Assembly: GCF_003217255.1 (NCBI RefSeq)
Contig: NZ_QJTE01000004.1
Coordinates: 248,001-312,000, forward strand
DNA: 64,000 nt
From: Pseudoroseicyclus aestuarii
GTDB taxonomy: Bacteria; Pseudomonadota; Alphaproteobacteria; Rhodobacterales; Rhodobacteraceae
Direction of reading: 5' to 3'
Each line of letters opens with the position of its first letter. Position 1 is the first letter of the stretch. This document shows, in pieces, positions 52,332-63,534 of this stretch. The notes below the pieces were generated by a model. The model worked only from the letters and a program-made list of their open reading frames with translations, was not told where the DNA came from and ran no database searches. Position numbers and translations under genes: made by a program.

Positions 52332-53987
52332 ATGCTGCGCGCGCTCGACATCCGGGACATGCTGATCATCGACCGGCTGGAACTTAGCTTTCAGCCCGGC
52401 CTCAACGTGCTGACCGGCGAGACGGGCGCGGGCAAGTCGATCATGCTCGACGCCCTCGGCTTCGTGCTGGGCTGGCGCGGACGGGCCGAGCTTGTGCGCA
52501 GCGGCGCCGAGCAGGGCGAGGTCACCGCCGTCTTCGACCTGCCGCAGGGCCACCCTGCCCGCGCGGTGCTGGAGGAGGCCGGGATTGATGCCGACGAGGG
52601 CGAGCTGATCCTGCGCCGGATCAACACCGCCTCGGGCCGCAAGACCGCCTGGGTCAACGACCGCCGCGCCTCGGGCGAGGTGCTGCGCCAGCTGTCGGAC
52701 ACGCTGGTCGAACTGCATGGCCAGCAGGATGACCGCGGCCTTCTGAACCCGCGCGGCCACCGCAGCCTGCTCGACGATTACGCCGCCGCTGAGAGTGCCC
52801 TGGCCGAGGTGCGCGGCGCTTGGCGCGCCCGCCGCGAGGCGCGCTCCGCGCTCGAGGCGGCGCAGGCCCAGCTCGAGGCGCTGAAGGCCGAAGAGGAATA
52901 CCTGCGTCACGCTGTCGGAGAGCTGGATACCCTGAACCCGCAGCCCGGTGAGGAAGCGGAACTGGATATCAGCCGCCGCCGCATGCAGGGCGGCGAGCGT
53001 GTGCGGCAGGACATCGCCCGCGCCCACCAGATCATCGGCGGCGAAGGTGCCGAGGGCGCCGTGGCCGAGGCCATGCGCTGGCTCGACGGCGCCACCGAGG
53101 GGGCCGAGGGCAGCCTCGACGCCCCGCTCGAGGCGCTGGCCCGCGCGCTCGACGCGCTGGGCGAGGCCGAGGGCGGCGTGGCGGCGGCGCTGGAGGCGCT
53201 GGACTTCGATCCCAACGCCCTAGAGGCCACCGAAGAGCGGCTCTTCGCGATCCGCGGCCTCGCGCGCAAGCACGAGGTGCAGCCCGACGACCTCGCCGGT
53301 TTCGCCGAGGATTTGCGGGTCCGTCTCGCCGCGCTCGACGCCTCCGAAGGCGACATGGCCGAGCGTGAGGCCGCGGTTGCCCGCGCCGACGCGGCTTATG
53401 ACCAAGCCGCCGCCGCGCTGACCGCGCTGCGGCAAGAGGCTGGCACCCGCCTCGCCCAGGCCATGGCGCAGGAGCTGGCGCCCCTGAAGATGGAGCGCGC
53501 GGTCTTCGACGTCCGGGTCGAGCCGGCGGAGCCGGGGCCCGAGGGGCGCGATGCCGTGACCTTCGAGGTGGCGACCAACCCCGGCGCCCCCTCAGGCCCC
53601 TTGAACCGCATCGCCTCTGGCGGAGAGCTGTCGCGCTTTCTGCTGGCGCTGAAGGTCTGCCTGACCGGCGGGCGCGCCGGCCTGACGATGATCTTCGACG
53701 AGATCGACCGCGGCGTCGGCGGCGCCACTGCCGATGCCGTCGGGCGCCGGCTCGCCGCGCTGGCGGGCGCGGCGCAGGTCCTCGTCGTCACCCACAGCCC
53801 GCAGGTCGCGGCGCAGGGGGCGCATCACTGGCGGGTGGAGAAGGCCGTCTCGGATGGCGTGACCACCAGCCGCGTCGTGCCGCTGAACGAAGGCGAGCGG
53901 GTGGACGAGATTGCCCGCATGCTGGCGGGCGATGCGATCACCGACGCCGCGCGCGGCGCCGCGAGGGCACTGCTCGGCACGGACTGA
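52332..53987 (+). CDS. recN: DNA repair protein RecN
   Basis: 551 residues, SMC-like: Walker A GETGAGKS (29-36), a coiled-coil middle, signature SGGELSRFLLALK and Walker B MIFDEIDRGVGG, and THSPQVAAQG. It acts in double-strand-break repair. The operon ends at a perfect terminator 30 bp on. Confidence 0.96.
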   Translation: MLRALDIRDMLIIDRLELSFQPGLNVLTGETGAGKSIMLDALGFVLGWRGRAELVRSGAEQGEVTAVFDLPQGHPARAVLEEAGIDADEGELILRRINTASGRKTAWVNDRRASGEVLRQLSDTLVELHGQQDDRGLLNPRGHRSLLDDYAAAESALAEVRGAWRARREARSALEAAQAQLEALKAEEEYLRHAVGELDTLNPQPGEEAELDISRRRMQGGERVRQDIARAHQIIGGEGAEGAVAEAMRWLDGATEGAEGSLDAPLEALARALDALGEAEGGVAAALEALDFDPNALEATEERLFAIRGLARKHEVQPDDLAGFAEDLRVRLAALDASEGDMAEREAAVARADAAYDQAAAALTALRQEAGTRLAQAMAQELAPLKMERAVFDVRVEPAEPGPEGRDAVTFEVATNPGAPSGPLNRIASGGELSRFLLALKVCLTGGRAGLTMIFDEIDRGVGGATADAVGRRLAALAGAAQVLVVTHSPQVAAQGAHHWRVEKAVSDGVTTSRVVPLNEGERVDEIARMLAGDAITDAARGAARALLGTD

Positions 53988-54017
53988 CCGGCCCCCCTAC
54001 CCCGCCTGCTGAAACGC

Positions 54018-54051
54018 AAACGGCCGCCCCGATCTCTCGGGGCGGCCGTTT
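54018..54051. terminator. Strong bidirectional terminator between recN and ftsZ
   Basis: 15-bp perfect stem (AAACGGCCGCCCCGA with TCGGGGCGGCCGTTT) with TCTC loop; A-tract before and T-tract after, so it works for both convergent genes. Confidence 0.93.
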
Positions 54052-54071
54052 CGCTGTGTCGGATGTCTGGC

Positions 54072-55823
54072 TCAGTTCGCCTGGCGACGCAGGAAGGCCG
54101 GGATCTCGCTCTGGTCCTGCTCGTCGTCCTGCGCCTCTTCGGTGCGCTCGCGCGGGGCGGCATTGCCCTTGGGCGGCTGCGGACGCAGGCGGCCTGCGGG
54201 CGGATGGGCCGGCTGGCTGCGCTGCTGCGCGGGCTGCTGCTCGCCCTGATGGCCGGTCATCCGGTTGATCAGGGAGTTGATGCCGAAGCGCGGACGCTCG
54301 CCCTCCTGGCCCTGGGCGCGCTGGGCGGTCGCCGCGGGACGCTGGGCCGGCTGATGCTGCAGCGGTTCGCGCTGCTGCGGACCGCGGTTCTGGGCGGCGG
54401 CGCGCAAGCGCGCCAGCGCCTCGGGCGAGGCACCGTTTCCGCCACCGGCACCGGCCGCGGGGGCCTGCGGGCGCGGCGCAACGAAGGCCTCGGGCTGCGA
54501 CGACATCGGCGGCTCGGCGCGGGGACGGTAGGCGGGCGGCGGCACGTCGCCCTCTTCCTCGGCCTCGTTGCCCCAGGCAGCGTCAGAGCTGAAGGCGTTG
54601 CTCTCCTCGTCGAAGAGGCTCGGCTCTTCTTCTTCGTAGGCCTGCTGCGGCGGCTGGGCGGCGCGCTGCGGCTGCGCGGGGGCGGCGGCACGCGGGGCCG
54701 GCTCGGGCGCGGGTTGTTGCGCGGCGGGCTGCTGGCGCGGCGCCTCGCGCTGGAAGGCCGGCTCGGGGGCCTGACGCACGTCCTCGGCCGAGACGCTTTC
54801 ACGCAGCGGCTGGCTCATCTTGCGGCGCGGCACGGGCATCTCTTCGCTCTTGTCCGCGGCGTCGATGCCGGTCGCGACGACGGAGACGCGCATCTTGCCG
54901 CCCATCTCGGTGTCGAGGGTGGAGCCGACGATGATGTTCGCCTCGGGGTCGACCTTCTCGCGGATCTTGTTCGCGGCCTCGTCCAGCTCGAACAGGGTCA
55001 GGTCGTAGCCGCCGGTGATGTTGATCAGAACGCCCTTGGCGCCTTCGAGGCTGATCTCGTCCAGCAGCGGGTTGGCGATGGCCTTCTCGGCGGCCTGAAC
55101 GGCGCGGTCCTCGCCCTCGGCCTCGCCGGTGCCCATCATCGCCTTGCCCATCTCGTCCATCACGGCGCGGACGTCGGCGAAGTCGAGGTTGATCAGGCCG
55201 GGCCGGACCATCAGGTCGGTCACGCCCTTGACGCCCTGATAGAGGACGTCGTCGGCCAGCGCGAAGGCCTCGGTGAAGGTGGTGTTCTCGTTCGCCAGCC
55301 GGAAGAGGTTCTGGTTGGGAATGATGATGAGGGTATCGACGACCTTCTGCAGCGCATCGACGCCGGCCTCGGCCTGCTTCATCCGCTTGCCGCCCTCGAA
55401 CTGGAAGGGCTTGGTCACGACGCCGACGGTCAGCACGCCCAGCTCGCGCGCGGCCTGCGCGATGATCGGCGCGGCGCCGGTGCCGGTGCCGCCGCCCATG
55501 CCGGCGGTGATGAAGCACATATGCGCCCCGGCGAGGTGATCGACGATCTGCTCGATGCTCTCCTCGGCGGCGGCGGCGCCGACCGCGGCGCGGGCGCCGG
55601 CGCCCAGCCCCTCGGTCACCTTGACGCCCATCTGAATCTTGGCGACCGCCTGGCTTTGCTGCAGGGCCTGCGCGTCGGTATTCGCGACGACGAACTCGAC
55701 CCCGTCCAGCTGCTTCTCGATCATGTTGTTGACAGCATTGCCGCCGGCACCGCCCACGCCGAACACGGTGATCCGGGGCTTCAGGTCGTCCTCCTGCCCG
55801 GGCAGGGAAAGATTCAGAGTCAT
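54072..55823 (-). CDS. ftsZ: Cell division protein FtsZ (long linker form)
   Basis: 583 residues. Tubulin-like GTPase (about 1-320) with GGGTGTG (110-116) and the T7 loop [11 protein letters not shown]. About 240 residues of Gln/Pro/Ala/Glu-rich linker follow, and the C-terminal peptide [12 protein letters not shown]. The linker is long, as in Rhodobacterales. FtsZ forms the division ring. ATG start is clear. Confidence 0.97.
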   Translation of the reverse strand: MTLNLSLPGQEDDLKPRITVFGVGGAGGNAVNNMIEKQLDGVEFVVANTDAQALQQSQAVAKIQMGVKVTEGLGAGARAAVGAAAAEESIEQIVDHLAGAHMCFITAGMGGGTGTGAAPIIAQAARELGVLTVGVVTKPFQFEGGKRMKQAEAGVDALQKVVDTLIIIPNQNLFRLANENTTFTEAFALADDVLYQGVKGVTDLMVRPGLINLDFADVRAVMDEMGKAMMGTGEAEGEDRAVQAAEKAIANPLLDEISLEGAKGVLINITGGYDLTLFELDEAANKIREKVDPEANIIVGSTLDTEMGGKMRVSVVATGIDAADKSEEMPVPRRKMSQPLRESVSAEDVRQAPEPAFQREAPRQQPAAQQPAPEPAPRAAAPAQPQRAAQPPQQAYEEEEPSLFDEESNAFSSDAAWGNEAEEEGDVPPPAYRPRAEPPMSSQPEAFVAPRPQAPAAGAGGGNGASPEALARLRAAAQNRGPQQREPLQHQPAQRPAATAQRAQGQEGERPRFGINSLINRMTGHQGEQQPAQQRSQPAHPPAGRLRPQPPKGNAAPRERTEEAQDDEQDQSEIPAFLRRQAN

Positions 55824-55998
55824 CGCTGTCCGCCTGTCGTTTCTGGGCCCGTGTCCCCGGGCAAATTGGCCTGATTTGAAATTATTCTACGCCACTGTGT
55901 CCTGAACGTCACGGGAAAAACATCGGGCAGGCACGAAATCTACGGCTAGTTTGCGCCGGAAACCGCCGTATATCGCGCATTCGGCGAAATCTTGCGTA

Positions 55999-57330
55999 TC
56001 ACCAGTTTTCCTTGAACCAGCGGAAGGCGCGGCGCAGCGAACGGTTGGAATATCCCTCGGCCGGAATTTCGAAATCCCACCATTCGTCCTGCGGATGCGC
56101 GGCGAAAAGCGTGAGGCCGACGGCACCGGCAAAGGCCGGGCCGGTGGCGGCCTGCGGCAGGCCCTGAACGCGCAGCGGACGGCCCAGGCGCACCTGCTGG
56201 CCGAGGATGCGGCTCGCCAGCCCGTCGAGGCCGGGGATCTGGCTGCCGCCGCCGGTCAGCACGATCTGCTGGCTGGGCAGGCATTCGAAGTTCGCCGCAT
56301 CCAGACGGGCGCGCACCTCTTCGAGGATCTCCTCGACGCGGGGGCGCATGATGCCGATCAGCTCTGCCCGGCTGACGGTGCGGCGGTCCTTTTCCCAATC
56401 GCCCGAGTCGCCGCCGATCTCGATCATCTCGCGGTCGTCCATGCCCGTGGCGTGGACCCCGCCGTAGAAGGTCTTGATCCGTTCGGCGGTGGCATTGGGG
56501 ACCTGCAGGCCCATGGCGATATCGCCGGTCACATGCTCTCCGCCCATGCGGACGCTGTCGGCGTAGATCATGTGCTTGCGGATGAAGATCGAGATGCCAG
56601 TCGAGCCGCCGCCCATGTCGATGCAGGCGGCGCCCAGCTCCTGCTCGTCCTCGACGAGGCTGGAGATACCCGAGACATAGGCGCTGGAGGCGAGGCCCGC
56701 GAGCTCCAGATCGCAGCGCTTGATGCAGAACAGCAGGTTCTCGATGGAGGTGGCATCGACGCTGAGGACATGCATGTCGGTGGCCAGCGTCTGGCCGATC
56801 TGGCCGCGCGGATCGGCAAGGCCCGAACGATGGTCGAGCGTGAAGTTCACCGGCTGGGCATGCAGCACCTCGCGCCCGTCGCCGTAGTCCGGCATCTCGC
56901 AGGCGGCCAGCACGCGGCCGATATCGGCGCCCGTCACCTGCCCGGCCTCGACCTCCACCTCGCCGGCGAGGCCGTAGCTGCGCGGGCGCGCGCCCGAGAG
57001 GGTGGCGATGACGTGATCGACGCGCACGCCGGCCATCTTCTGCGCGGCCTGCACGGCGGTGCGGATCGCGCGCTCGGTCTCGGCCATGGCGGCGACCTCG
57101 CCGAAGCGCACCCCGCGCGAGCGGGTGGTTGCCGCGCCGATCACCCGGAAGGCGCTTTGCCCGGCCATCGAGCCGACGCCATCGGCCACCGGGCGCAGGT
57201 CGGCATCGAAGCGCAGGACCAGGCAGGCGATCTTCGACGTGCCGACGTCGAGGATGGCGATCACGCCGCGCTGCATCGCGGCCTGTCGCATGTTCCGCAT
57301 CGCCCGCTGCGTCTGGTAAAGTTGCGCCAT
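55999..57330 (-). CDS. ftsA: Cell division protein FtsA
   Basis: 443 residues. Actin-like ATPase: DVGTSKIACLV, DMGGGSTGISIF, and LTGGGSQIPGL; the 1C domain and a C-terminal amphipathic end (RSLRRAFRWFKENW) that may tether it to membrane. Starts 13 bp after ftsQ. A start nine codons upstream inside ftsQ is less likely. Confidence 0.95.
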   Translation of the reverse strand: MAQLYQTQRAMRNMRQAAMQRGVIAILDVGTSKIACLVLRFDADLRPVADGVGSMAGQSAFRVIGAATTRSRGVRFGEVAAMAETERAIRTAVQAAQKMAGVRVDHVIATLSGARPRSYGLAGEVEVEAGQVTGADIGRVLAACEMPDYGDGREVLHAQPVNFTLDHRSGLADPRGQIGQTLATDMHVLSVDATSIENLLFCIKRCDLELAGLASSAYVSGISSLVEDEQELGAACIDMGGGSTGISIFIRKHMIYADSVRMGGEHVTGDIAMGLQVPNATAERIKTFYGGVHATGMDDREMIEIGGDSGDWEKDRRTVSRAELIGIMRPRVEEILEEVRARLDAANFECLPSQQIVLTGGGSQIPGLDGLASRILGQQVRLGRPLRVQGLPQAATGPAFAGAVGLTLFAAHPQDEWWDFEIPAEGYSNRSLRRAFRWFKENW

Positions 57331-57343
57331 TCCCGCCTGCCCC

Positions 57344-58240
57344 CTAGTTCGTTTCATCCTGCGCGCGCCGCACCCTGACGAGGGCAGGCTCGCTCATCCG
57401 CACAGTCGGGCGATGCCCGTTGCGCATGTCCACGGCCACGATATCGCGGCTCAGAACCTCTTCGGCCTGGTTCAGCGCCAGCACCCGGTCGAGCGCGGCG
57501 ACAGGCTGCTCGGTCGGCAGCAGGATGCGCAGCCCGCCGTCCAGCACCATGTCCCAGCGCCGCTCACCCATGCGGACGAGGCCGCGCACCCGGGCCGAGA
57601 TCGGCTCTGCCGCGGCAAAAAGGGCCAGCGCCTCGTCGATATGCTCGCGCGCGCCGTCGCCGGCGATCAGCGGCAGGTCGGCGCGGTCCGAGCGGCCGCG
57701 GATCATTCCGGTCATCACGCCGCTGCCGTCGACCAGCCGCAGCCCGTCGACATTGCGCCAGACCGCCACCGGCGTGCGCGGCGTGACATGCACCGCCAGC
57801 GTGCCGCCCGGCCGCACCCGCAGGACCACGTCCTCGACGGCCGTCAGCTCACGGATGCCGGCGCGCAGCTCGACGAGGTCGAGATCCCATGAGCTGACCG
57901 GCAGCTCCTGCGGCAGGTAGCCCCGGATCGCACTGTCCAGCGCCGGCTCGGCGCCGTCGATCTCGAGCGTCGTGACCATGAACTCGGGGCGCTGCTGGAT
58001 CGTGCGCTTGGCGTGTTCGATCCCGTCGAGCACGGCCTGCCGGTTGCCGTCCACGGACAGCCAGGCCGCCGTCACGCTGGCCGAGATCACCATCGGCAAA
58101 CCGATCCGCAGCGCCAGCCGGAAGGCCGGCGTCAGCATCAGCCGCTGCAGCCGGTAGCGCCAGCGCGAGGGGGCGGGATCGCGCGGCACGCCGAAATCGG
58201 GCTGACGGCCGAAGGAGAGGCGCGGGATCAGCGATCGCAA
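57344..58240 (-). CDS. ftsQ: Cell division protein FtsQ (TTG start)
   Basis: 298 residues from a TTG with GGAGGA about 7 bp upstream. The alternative ATG (MLTPAFRL) would lose the conserved [13 protein letters not shown] tail of the cytoplasmic N-terminus. One membrane helix (about 48-68), a POTRA domain ([13 protein letters not shown]) and the beta domain. It joins FtsBL in the divisome. Overlaps ddl by 13 bp. Confidence 0.93.
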   Translation of the reverse strand: MRSLIPRLSFGRQPDFGVPRDPAPSRWRYRLQRLMLTPAFRLALRIGLPMVISASVTAAWLSVDGNRQAVLDGIEHAKRTIQQRPEFMVTTLEIDGAEPALDSAIRGYLPQELPVSSWDLDLVELRAGIRELTAVEDVVLRVRPGGTLAVHVTPRTPVAVWRNVDGLRLVDGSGVMTGMIRGRSDRADLPLIAGDGAREHIDEALALFAAAEPISARVRGLVRMGERRWDMVLDGGLRILLPTEQPVAALDRVLALNQAEEVLSRDIVAVDMRNGHRPTVRMSEPALVRVRRAQDETN

Positions 58241-59142
58241 GACGCGTCCTCCACCATCCAGCGGCAGAGATCGGGAAAGGCGATGCCGCAGGCCGCGGCC
58301 TGCTCGTTCGCCAGAGAGGTCGGCGTCATGCCGGGCTGGGTATTCGTCTCGAGCAGGATCAGCCCTTCGAGGCCGCGCGTCTCGTCCCAGCGGATGTCCG
58401 TCCGGCTGAGGCCGCGGCATCCCAGCGCGCGATGCGCCCGCAGCGCGTAGTCGAGGCAGGCCTCGGTGATCTCGTGCGGCAGATCGGCGGGCGTCACGTG
58501 GCGGCTGCCGCCGGGCGCATACTTGGCCGTGTAATCGTACCAGCCATCGGTGACGATGTCGGTCACCTGCAGCGCGCGGTCGCCCATCACCGCGACCGAC
58601 AACTCGCGCCCCGGCACGAAGGTCTCGACCATCAGCGTCTGCGGCATCTCGGGCGCCAGCTTCGGCGGGCTGTTCGCCCCGTCGCGCACCAGCACGACGC
58701 CGACGCTGGAGCCTTCGTTGTAGGGCTTCACGACGTAGGGCGGCGCGAGGACGTGGCTCGCCTCGATCTCGGCCTTGTCCGCCAGGCGGCTTTCGGCGAC
58801 GGGCAGGCCGGCGGCGCGGAAGGCGGCCTTGGCACGCATCTTGTCCATGGCGAGGGCCGAGGCCAGCACGCCCGAATGGGTATAGGGGATGCGCAGCCAT
58901 TCCAGCAGGCCCTGCGCGCAGCCATCCTCGCCCCAGCGGCCATGCAGCGCGTTGAAGACGACATCGGGGCGCATCTCGGCCAGCCGCGCCGGAAGATCGG
59001 CTTCGGCCACGACTTCGCGGACGGAGTATCCCGCCTCGCGCAGCGCCTTTGCGCATTCGCGTCCCGTCGACAGGGAAACCTCGCGCTCGGCCGAGGGTCC
59101 GCCCATCAATACGACGACTTCGGGGAGTGCCTGCTCGCCCAT
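58228..59142 (-). CDS. ddl: D-alanine-D-alanine ligase
   Basis: 304 residues; ATP-grasp. [32 protein letters not shown], and [14 protein letters not shown]. It makes D-Ala-D-Ala for peptidoglycan. ATG start. In this place a murB gene usually lies upstream; it is not present. Confidence 0.96.
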   Translation of the reverse strand: MGEQALPEVVVLMGGPSAEREVSLSTGRECAKALREAGYSVREVVAEADLPARLAEMRPDVVFNALHGRWGEDGCAQGLLEWLRIPYTHSGVLASALAMDKMRAKAAFRAAGLPVAESRLADKAEIEASHVLAPPYVVKPYNEGSSVGVVLVRDGANSPPKLAPEMPQTLMVETFVPGRELSVAVMGDRALQVTDIVTDGWYDYTAKYAPGGSRHVTPADLPHEITEACLDYALRAHRALGCRGLSRTDIRWDETRGLEGLILLETNTQPGMTPTSLANEQAAACGIAFPDLCRWMVEDASCDR

Positions 59143-59355
59143 TGTCTACTGCCCATTGCGGCGCGCGTCTTTGGCGCGCCTGCCTCGTTCGCGGGCCGTT
59201 GATCGGCCCGTCTGACGTATCGTTGTTGTCCTGAGCGGCCTTTGCGCCGCCGGAGCCGGGGTATTGTTCTGTCTGCGGATCGCGGCCCCGTCCCGATCCG
59301 ACTTCACTCTACCGTGCAGGAGGTTTTCGCGGCAACCCCTAAGGCGCCCTGATCG

Positions 59356-59601
59356 CTACTGCATCTGCCGCGACAGCCACCGCCCCAGAAACAGCAGCGG
59401 CCAGCGCAGGACGCTCGCCCCCGCCGCCAGCAGCGCCAGACCGATGAGCGGCCCGTGCTGCCATGTGACAAGGCCCAGCAGCGGCACGCCCACCGCGATC
59501 AGGCAGACCGCCCGCAAGCGGTGTCCGTCCTGCGACGGCAGGATCGCCAGCACATTGGCGGCGATCAGCCAGAGAAGGGCAAGGATCAGCGGCGCGCTCA
59601 T
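59356..59601 (-). CDS. DUF2484 family small membrane protein
   Basis: 81 residues, with two to three membrane helices (LILALLWLIAANVLAILP; LIGLALLAAGASVLRWPLLFL). The DUF2484 family is found in Rhodobacterales between murC and murB. Function unknown. 30 bp after murC; the 213-bp gap behind it to ddl has no gene. Confidence 0.85.
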   Translation of the reverse strand: MSAPLILALLWLIAANVLAILPSQDGHRLRAVCLIAVGVPLLGLVTWQHGPLIGLALLAAGASVLRWPLLFLGRWLSRQMQ

Positions 59602-59631
59602 CCGGCGCGGCCCCGCGGACGGGCGCGCAAG

Positions 59632-61050
59632 TCAGGCGCCCAGCCGGGCGGGCAGGCCATTGGCCCAGGTGCTGATCGTGCCCGCGCCAAGGCAGACGAC
59701 GATGTCGCCCGGCCGCGCCTGCTCGCGCACCAGCCGCTCGAGATCCTCTTCGTCGCGCACGGAGCGCGCGTGCCGATGGCCGTGGCGGATCAGCCCGGCG
59801 ACGAGGTCGTCGCGGCTCGCGCCCTCGATGGGCTGTTCACCGGCGGCATAGACCTCGGCGATGCCGACGACATCGGCCTCGTTGAAGCAGGTGCAGAAAT
59901 CCTCGAAGAGGCTGTGCAGGCGCGAGTAGCGGTGCGGCTGGTGCACAGCGATCACCCGCCCCTCGCTGGCCTGACGCGCGGCCTTGAGCACGGCGGCGAT
60001 CTCGACCGGGTGGTGGCCGTAATCGTCGATGATCGTCACGCCATCGACCTCGCCCACGCGGGTGAAGCGGCGGTTGACCCCGCCGAAGGCGGCGAGCGCG
60101 GCGCGGATCTCCTCGCGCTTCATGCCGAGGTGCCGGGCCACGGCGACGGCGGCCAGCGCGTTCGAGACGTTGTGATCGCCGGGCATCGGCAGGGTGCAGC
60201 CCTCGATCACCGCGTCCTCGAAGTTCAAGCGAATGTCGAAATGCGCGACGCCGCCCTTGTAGGTCAGGTTCACCGCCCGCACGTCGGCCTGCGCGTTGAA
60301 GCCGAAGGTACGCACGCGCCGGTCGGCGACGCGGCCCACGAGGCTTTGCACCTCGGGGTGGTCGGTGCAGCAGACGGCGAGCCCGTAGAAGGGGATGTTC
60401 GAGACGAAGTCGTAAAAGCCCTGGCGCAGGTTCTCGATCGAGCCCCAGTGCTCCATGTGCTCGGGATCGATGTTGGTGACGATGGCGATGGTGGCGGGCA
60501 GGCGGTTGAAGGTGCCGTCGCTCTCGTCGGCCTCGACTACCATCCACTCGCCCTGCCCCATCCGGGCGTTCGAGCCATAGGCATGGATGATCCCGCCGTT
60601 GACGACCGTCGGATCGAAGTTCCCGGCGTCCAGAAGCTGGGCGACCATGGTGGTCGTCGTCGTCTTGCCATGGGTGCCGCCCACGGCGACGTTCGAGCGC
60701 AGGCGCATCAGCTCTGCCAGCATCTCGGCGCGGCGCACGATCGGCAGGCCGCGGCGGCGCGCCTCGTCAAGCTCGGCATTGCCCGGCTTGATCGCGGAGG
60801 AGATCACGACGACCTCGGCCCCTTCGAGGTTCTCGGCCCGCTGCCCCTCGTAGACGAGGGCGCCGAGGCCCTTCAGCCGCTCGGTGATCTTGGAGCCCTT
60901 CAGGTCGCTGCCCTGAACGACGTAGCCCATGTTCAGCAGCACCTCGGCGATGCCGGACATGCCGATGCCGCCGATGCCGACGAAATGGATCGGCCCGACG
61001 TCGAGGGGGAGTTTGGTGGCAGCCGCCATATGGGGATTTCCGTCCATCAT
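59632..61050 (-). CDS. murC: UDP-N-acetylmuramate-L-alanine ligase
   Basis: 472 residues. N-terminal Rossmann-like [18 protein letters not shown]-loop GGTHGKTT (124-131), and [15 protein letters not shown]. It adds L-Ala to UDP-MurNAc. Start overlaps the murG stop (ATGA) with AAGGAG 8 bp upstream; an ATG seven codons later is possible. Confidence 0.97.
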   Translation of the reverse strand: MMDGNPHMAAATKLPLDVGPIHFVGIGGIGMSGIAEVLLNMGYVVQGSDLKGSKITERLKGLGALVYEGQRAENLEGAEVVVISSAIKPGNAELDEARRRGLPIVRRAEMLAELMRLRSNVAVGGTHGKTTTTTMVAQLLDAGNFDPTVVNGGIIHAYGSNARMGQGEWMVVEADESDGTFNRLPATIAIVTNIDPEHMEHWGSIENLRQGFYDFVSNIPFYGLAVCCTDHPEVQSLVGRVADRRVRTFGFNAQADVRAVNLTYKGGVAHFDIRLNFEDAVIEGCTLPMPGDHNVSNALAAVAVARHLGMKREEIRAALAAFGGVNRRFTRVGEVDGVTIIDDYGHHPVEIAAVLKAARQASEGRVIAVHQPHRYSRLHSLFEDFCTCFNEADVVGIAEVYAAGEQPIEGASRDDLVAGLIRHGHRHARSVRDEEDLERLVREQARPGDIVVCLGAGTISTWANGLPARLGA

Positions 61051-62168
61051 GCCTGTGGCTCCTTCTGTCGCTGCGCCAGCCGCTCTACAAGACCCGTCAG
61101 CCGTTCCGCCGCATCGGGCGTGCCCGCTGCGGCCGCGGCCCGGGCCATGGCGCTGGCCCGGCCCGGATCGCCGAAGACGGAGGCGAGGCGCGCGCTCAGG
61201 GCAGCGGGGGTGAAATCGGCCTCGGCCATCGCCTCGGCTGCGCCGGCCTCGACCAGCATGCGCGCATTGGCGCTCTGGTGATCGGCGGCGGCGGCGGCAT
61301 AGGGCACGAGGATCGCGGGCCGGCCGATCACCGACAGATCCGCGATGGTCGAGGCGCCGGCCCGGCTGACGACGAGCTGCGCCTCGGCCATCCGCGCCGG
61401 CACATCGGCGAAGAAGGTGCGCACATCGGCGTCGATCCCCGCCTCGCGGTAGCTGGCGCTCACGCGGTCCAGATCCTCCTGGCGGGCCTGGTGGCTGACA
61501 CGGATGTGCCGGCGCAGCGCGCCCGGCAGATCGGAAAGGGCCACAGGGACGACCTCCGACAGGATGCGCGCGCCCTGGCTGCCGCCGATCACCAGCAGCG
61601 ACATCGGGTAATCGCCCGGCGGGATGTAGCTGGCGCCCGCGCGTTCGGCCACGGCGGCGCGCACCGGATTGCCGGTATGGATGCCCTCGACCCCCTCGGG
61701 CAGCGCGGTCGGCCATGTGCCGCAGGCGACGGCATCGACGCGCGGCGCGAAAAGGCGGTTCACCCGGCCCAGGACGCCGTTCTGTTCGTGGATGATCCGC
61801 GGCAGGCGCAGCGCGGTGGCCGCCGACAGCGCCGGGATCGAGGGGTAGCCGCCGAAGCCGACGACGATGCGCGGGCGATCGCGCAGCATCCGCGCCATGG
61901 CCGCGGCAGTGCCGGCGCCGATGCGCAGCGGCACGGCGGCCTTTGCCGCCAGCCCGCCGCGGGCGAAGGTGGCCGCGCCCACGCGCTCGATCTCGACCTC
62001 TTTCGGGAAGCCGCCGCTGTAGCGCGCGCCGCGCGCGTCGGTCGAAAGCTTGACCCGCCACCCGCGCGCCAGCAGCGCCTCGGCCAGGCTTTGCGCCGGA
62101 AACATGTGCCCGCCGGTGCCCCCGGCGGCGATCACCGCAAGGGGCGCGTCCTGCACAGCCGCCGCCAC
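61047..62168 (-). CDS. murG: UDP-GlcNAc:lipid I N-acetylglucosaminyltransferase
   Basis: 373 residues from a GTG one base after ftsW. GT-B fold: [47 protein letters not shown], and [12 protein letters not shown]. Makes lipid II. Membrane-bound at the inner face. Confidence 0.97.
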   Translation of the reverse strand: MAAAVQDAPLAVIAAGGTGGHMFPAQSLAEALLARGWRVKLSTDARGARYSGGFPKEVEIERVGAATFARGGLAAKAAVPLRIGAGTAAAMARMLRDRPRIVVGFGGYPSIPALSAATALRLPRIIHEQNGVLGRVNRLFAPRVDAVACGTWPTALPEGVEGIHTGNPVRAAVAERAGASYIPPGDYPMSLLVIGGSQGARILSEVVPVALSDLPGALRRHIRVSHQARQEDLDRVSASYREAGIDADVRTFFADVPARMAEAQLVVSRAGASTIADLSVIGRPAILVPYAAAAADHQSANARMLVEAGAAEAMAEADFTPAALSARLASVFGDPGRASAMARAAAAAGTPDAAERLTGLVERLAQRQKEPQA

Positions 62169-62169
62169 C

Positions 62170-63336
62170 TCAACGACCCCGCCGCAGCAGCAGATCGCCG
62201 ATCTCGCCCTGCGGGCGCTGGCGGGTAAAGGCGAGGAGCATGCCCACGGCGATGCCGCTGGCGATGACCGAGCTGCCGCCGTAGCTGACGAAGGGCAGCG
62301 TCATGCCCTTGGCGGGCAGAAGGCGCACGGCGACGCCCATGTTGATCATCGCCTGAACGGCAAAGGAGCAGGCCAGTCCGCAGCCGGCGAGGCGAATGAA
62401 GGGATCGCGCTCCTTCGTCAGCCGCGCGAGCGAGCGGACGACCACGGCGCAATAGAGGATCAGGATCAGCGCGACGCAGATCAGCCCGTATTCCTCGGCC
62501 GCGACGGCGATGATGAAGTCGGTATGGGCATCGGGCAGCGACCATTTCACCTGCCCCTCGCCGACGCCGACGCCGAAGAGGCCGCCCTCGCGGATGGCGC
62601 TGGTGGCGTAGCCGATCTGGGTGGTGGGATCGAGGTCCGGGTTCAGGAAGCCGTCGATCCGCCGCGCGAAGTGCTCGGAGCTGTTGTAGGCCGCGGTACC
62701 GGCCAGCGCGACCATGCCGCCCAGGATAACCAGCAGCAGCATCGGCGCCCCGGCGACGAAATACATCACGCCCCACGAAAAGAGGACCAGCGCCGCCTGC
62801 CCGAAGTCGGGCTGCAGCGCCAGGAACATCACGATGGTCACCGCCATGACGAAGGAGATCGACTTGCCCGGGGGGCCGCCGACCTCCTGCCCCGCGGCCA
62901 TGACCCAGGCGGCGGCGACGACGAAGCCGGGCTTGAGGAACTCGGAGGGCTGCACCGAGGCGAAGCCAAAGGAGTACCAGCGCACCGCGCCCTTGCCAAA
63001 ATCGGTGCCGAAGATCGGCAGCAGCACCAGCGACAGGAAGCCCAGGCCGAAGCCGAGGACAGCGAAGCGCCGCACCATCTGCGGCGACATCATCGAGATG
63101 CCGAACATCACGATCAGCGCGACGCAGCCGAAGAAGGCCTGCCGCTGCACGTAGTAGAAGGGATCGAGCCCGTTGCGCGAGGCCAGCGGCGGCGAGGCGG
63201 CGAGGCCCAGCAGCAGGCCGATCGCGAACAGCAACAGCACGCAGGACATGGTCCAGCGGTCGATCGTGCGCCACCAGCGTGGAAGAATCGGGTCGCCCGC
63301 GGATACGGGAACCGCGCCATGGACCATCTCTGTCAT
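62170..63336 (-). CDS. ftsW: Lipid II polymerase/flippase FtsW (SEDS family)
   Basis: 388 residues, about 10 membrane segments. SEDS motifs: [28 protein letters not shown], and [13 protein letters not shown]. The ATG (MTEMVHG) fits, as the extension upstream is not conserved. Works with PBP3 at the septum. Confidence 0.96.
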   Translation of the reverse strand: MTEMVHGAVPVSAGDPILPRWWRTIDRWTMSCVLLLFAIGLLLGLAASPPLASRNGLDPFYYVQRQAFFGCVALIVMFGISMMSPQMVRRFAVLGFGLGFLSLVLLPIFGTDFGKGAVRWYSFGFASVQPSEFLKPGFVVAAAWVMAAGQEVGGPPGKSISFVMAVTIVMFLALQPDFGQAALVLFSWGVMYFVAGAPMLLLVILGGMVALAGTAAYNSSEHFARRIDGFLNPDLDPTTQIGYATSAIREGGLFGVGVGEGQVKWSLPDAHTDFIIAVAAEEYGLICVALILILYCAVVVRSLARLTKERDPFIRLAGCGLACSFAVQAMINMGVAVRLLPAKGMTLPFVSYGGSSVIASGIAVGMLLAFTRQRPQGEIGDLLLRRGR

Positions 63337-63463
63337 GGTTGGCCTTGCCTGCTCTGCTCTGCCCGTTTTCCGGGTCTGCAGGCAGGCTACAGGCATCGCG
63401 GCCCGGATGCCACCAAAATGACGGCTGCTCACCCGGCCCTGCATCGGACGGGGGCCGGCGTTG

Positions 63464-63524
63464 GGGGGCTCTGCCCCCGCCCGCGCTGACGCGCGGTCTC
63501 CCCCGGGATATTTCGAAAGAGAAG
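63464..63524 (-). repeat. Second copy of the conserved 3'-flanking module (behind murD)
   Basis: On the minus strand, 10 bp after the murD stop: TTCTCTTTCGAAATATCC, then CGGGGGAG, and a GGGGGC/GCCCCC hairpin at 63464-63478. It matches the part order of the copy behind DUF427. It separates murD from ftsW by about 200 bp, so here transcription may be partly cut. Confidence 0.6.
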
Positions 63525-63534
63525 ATGGGGGGCG

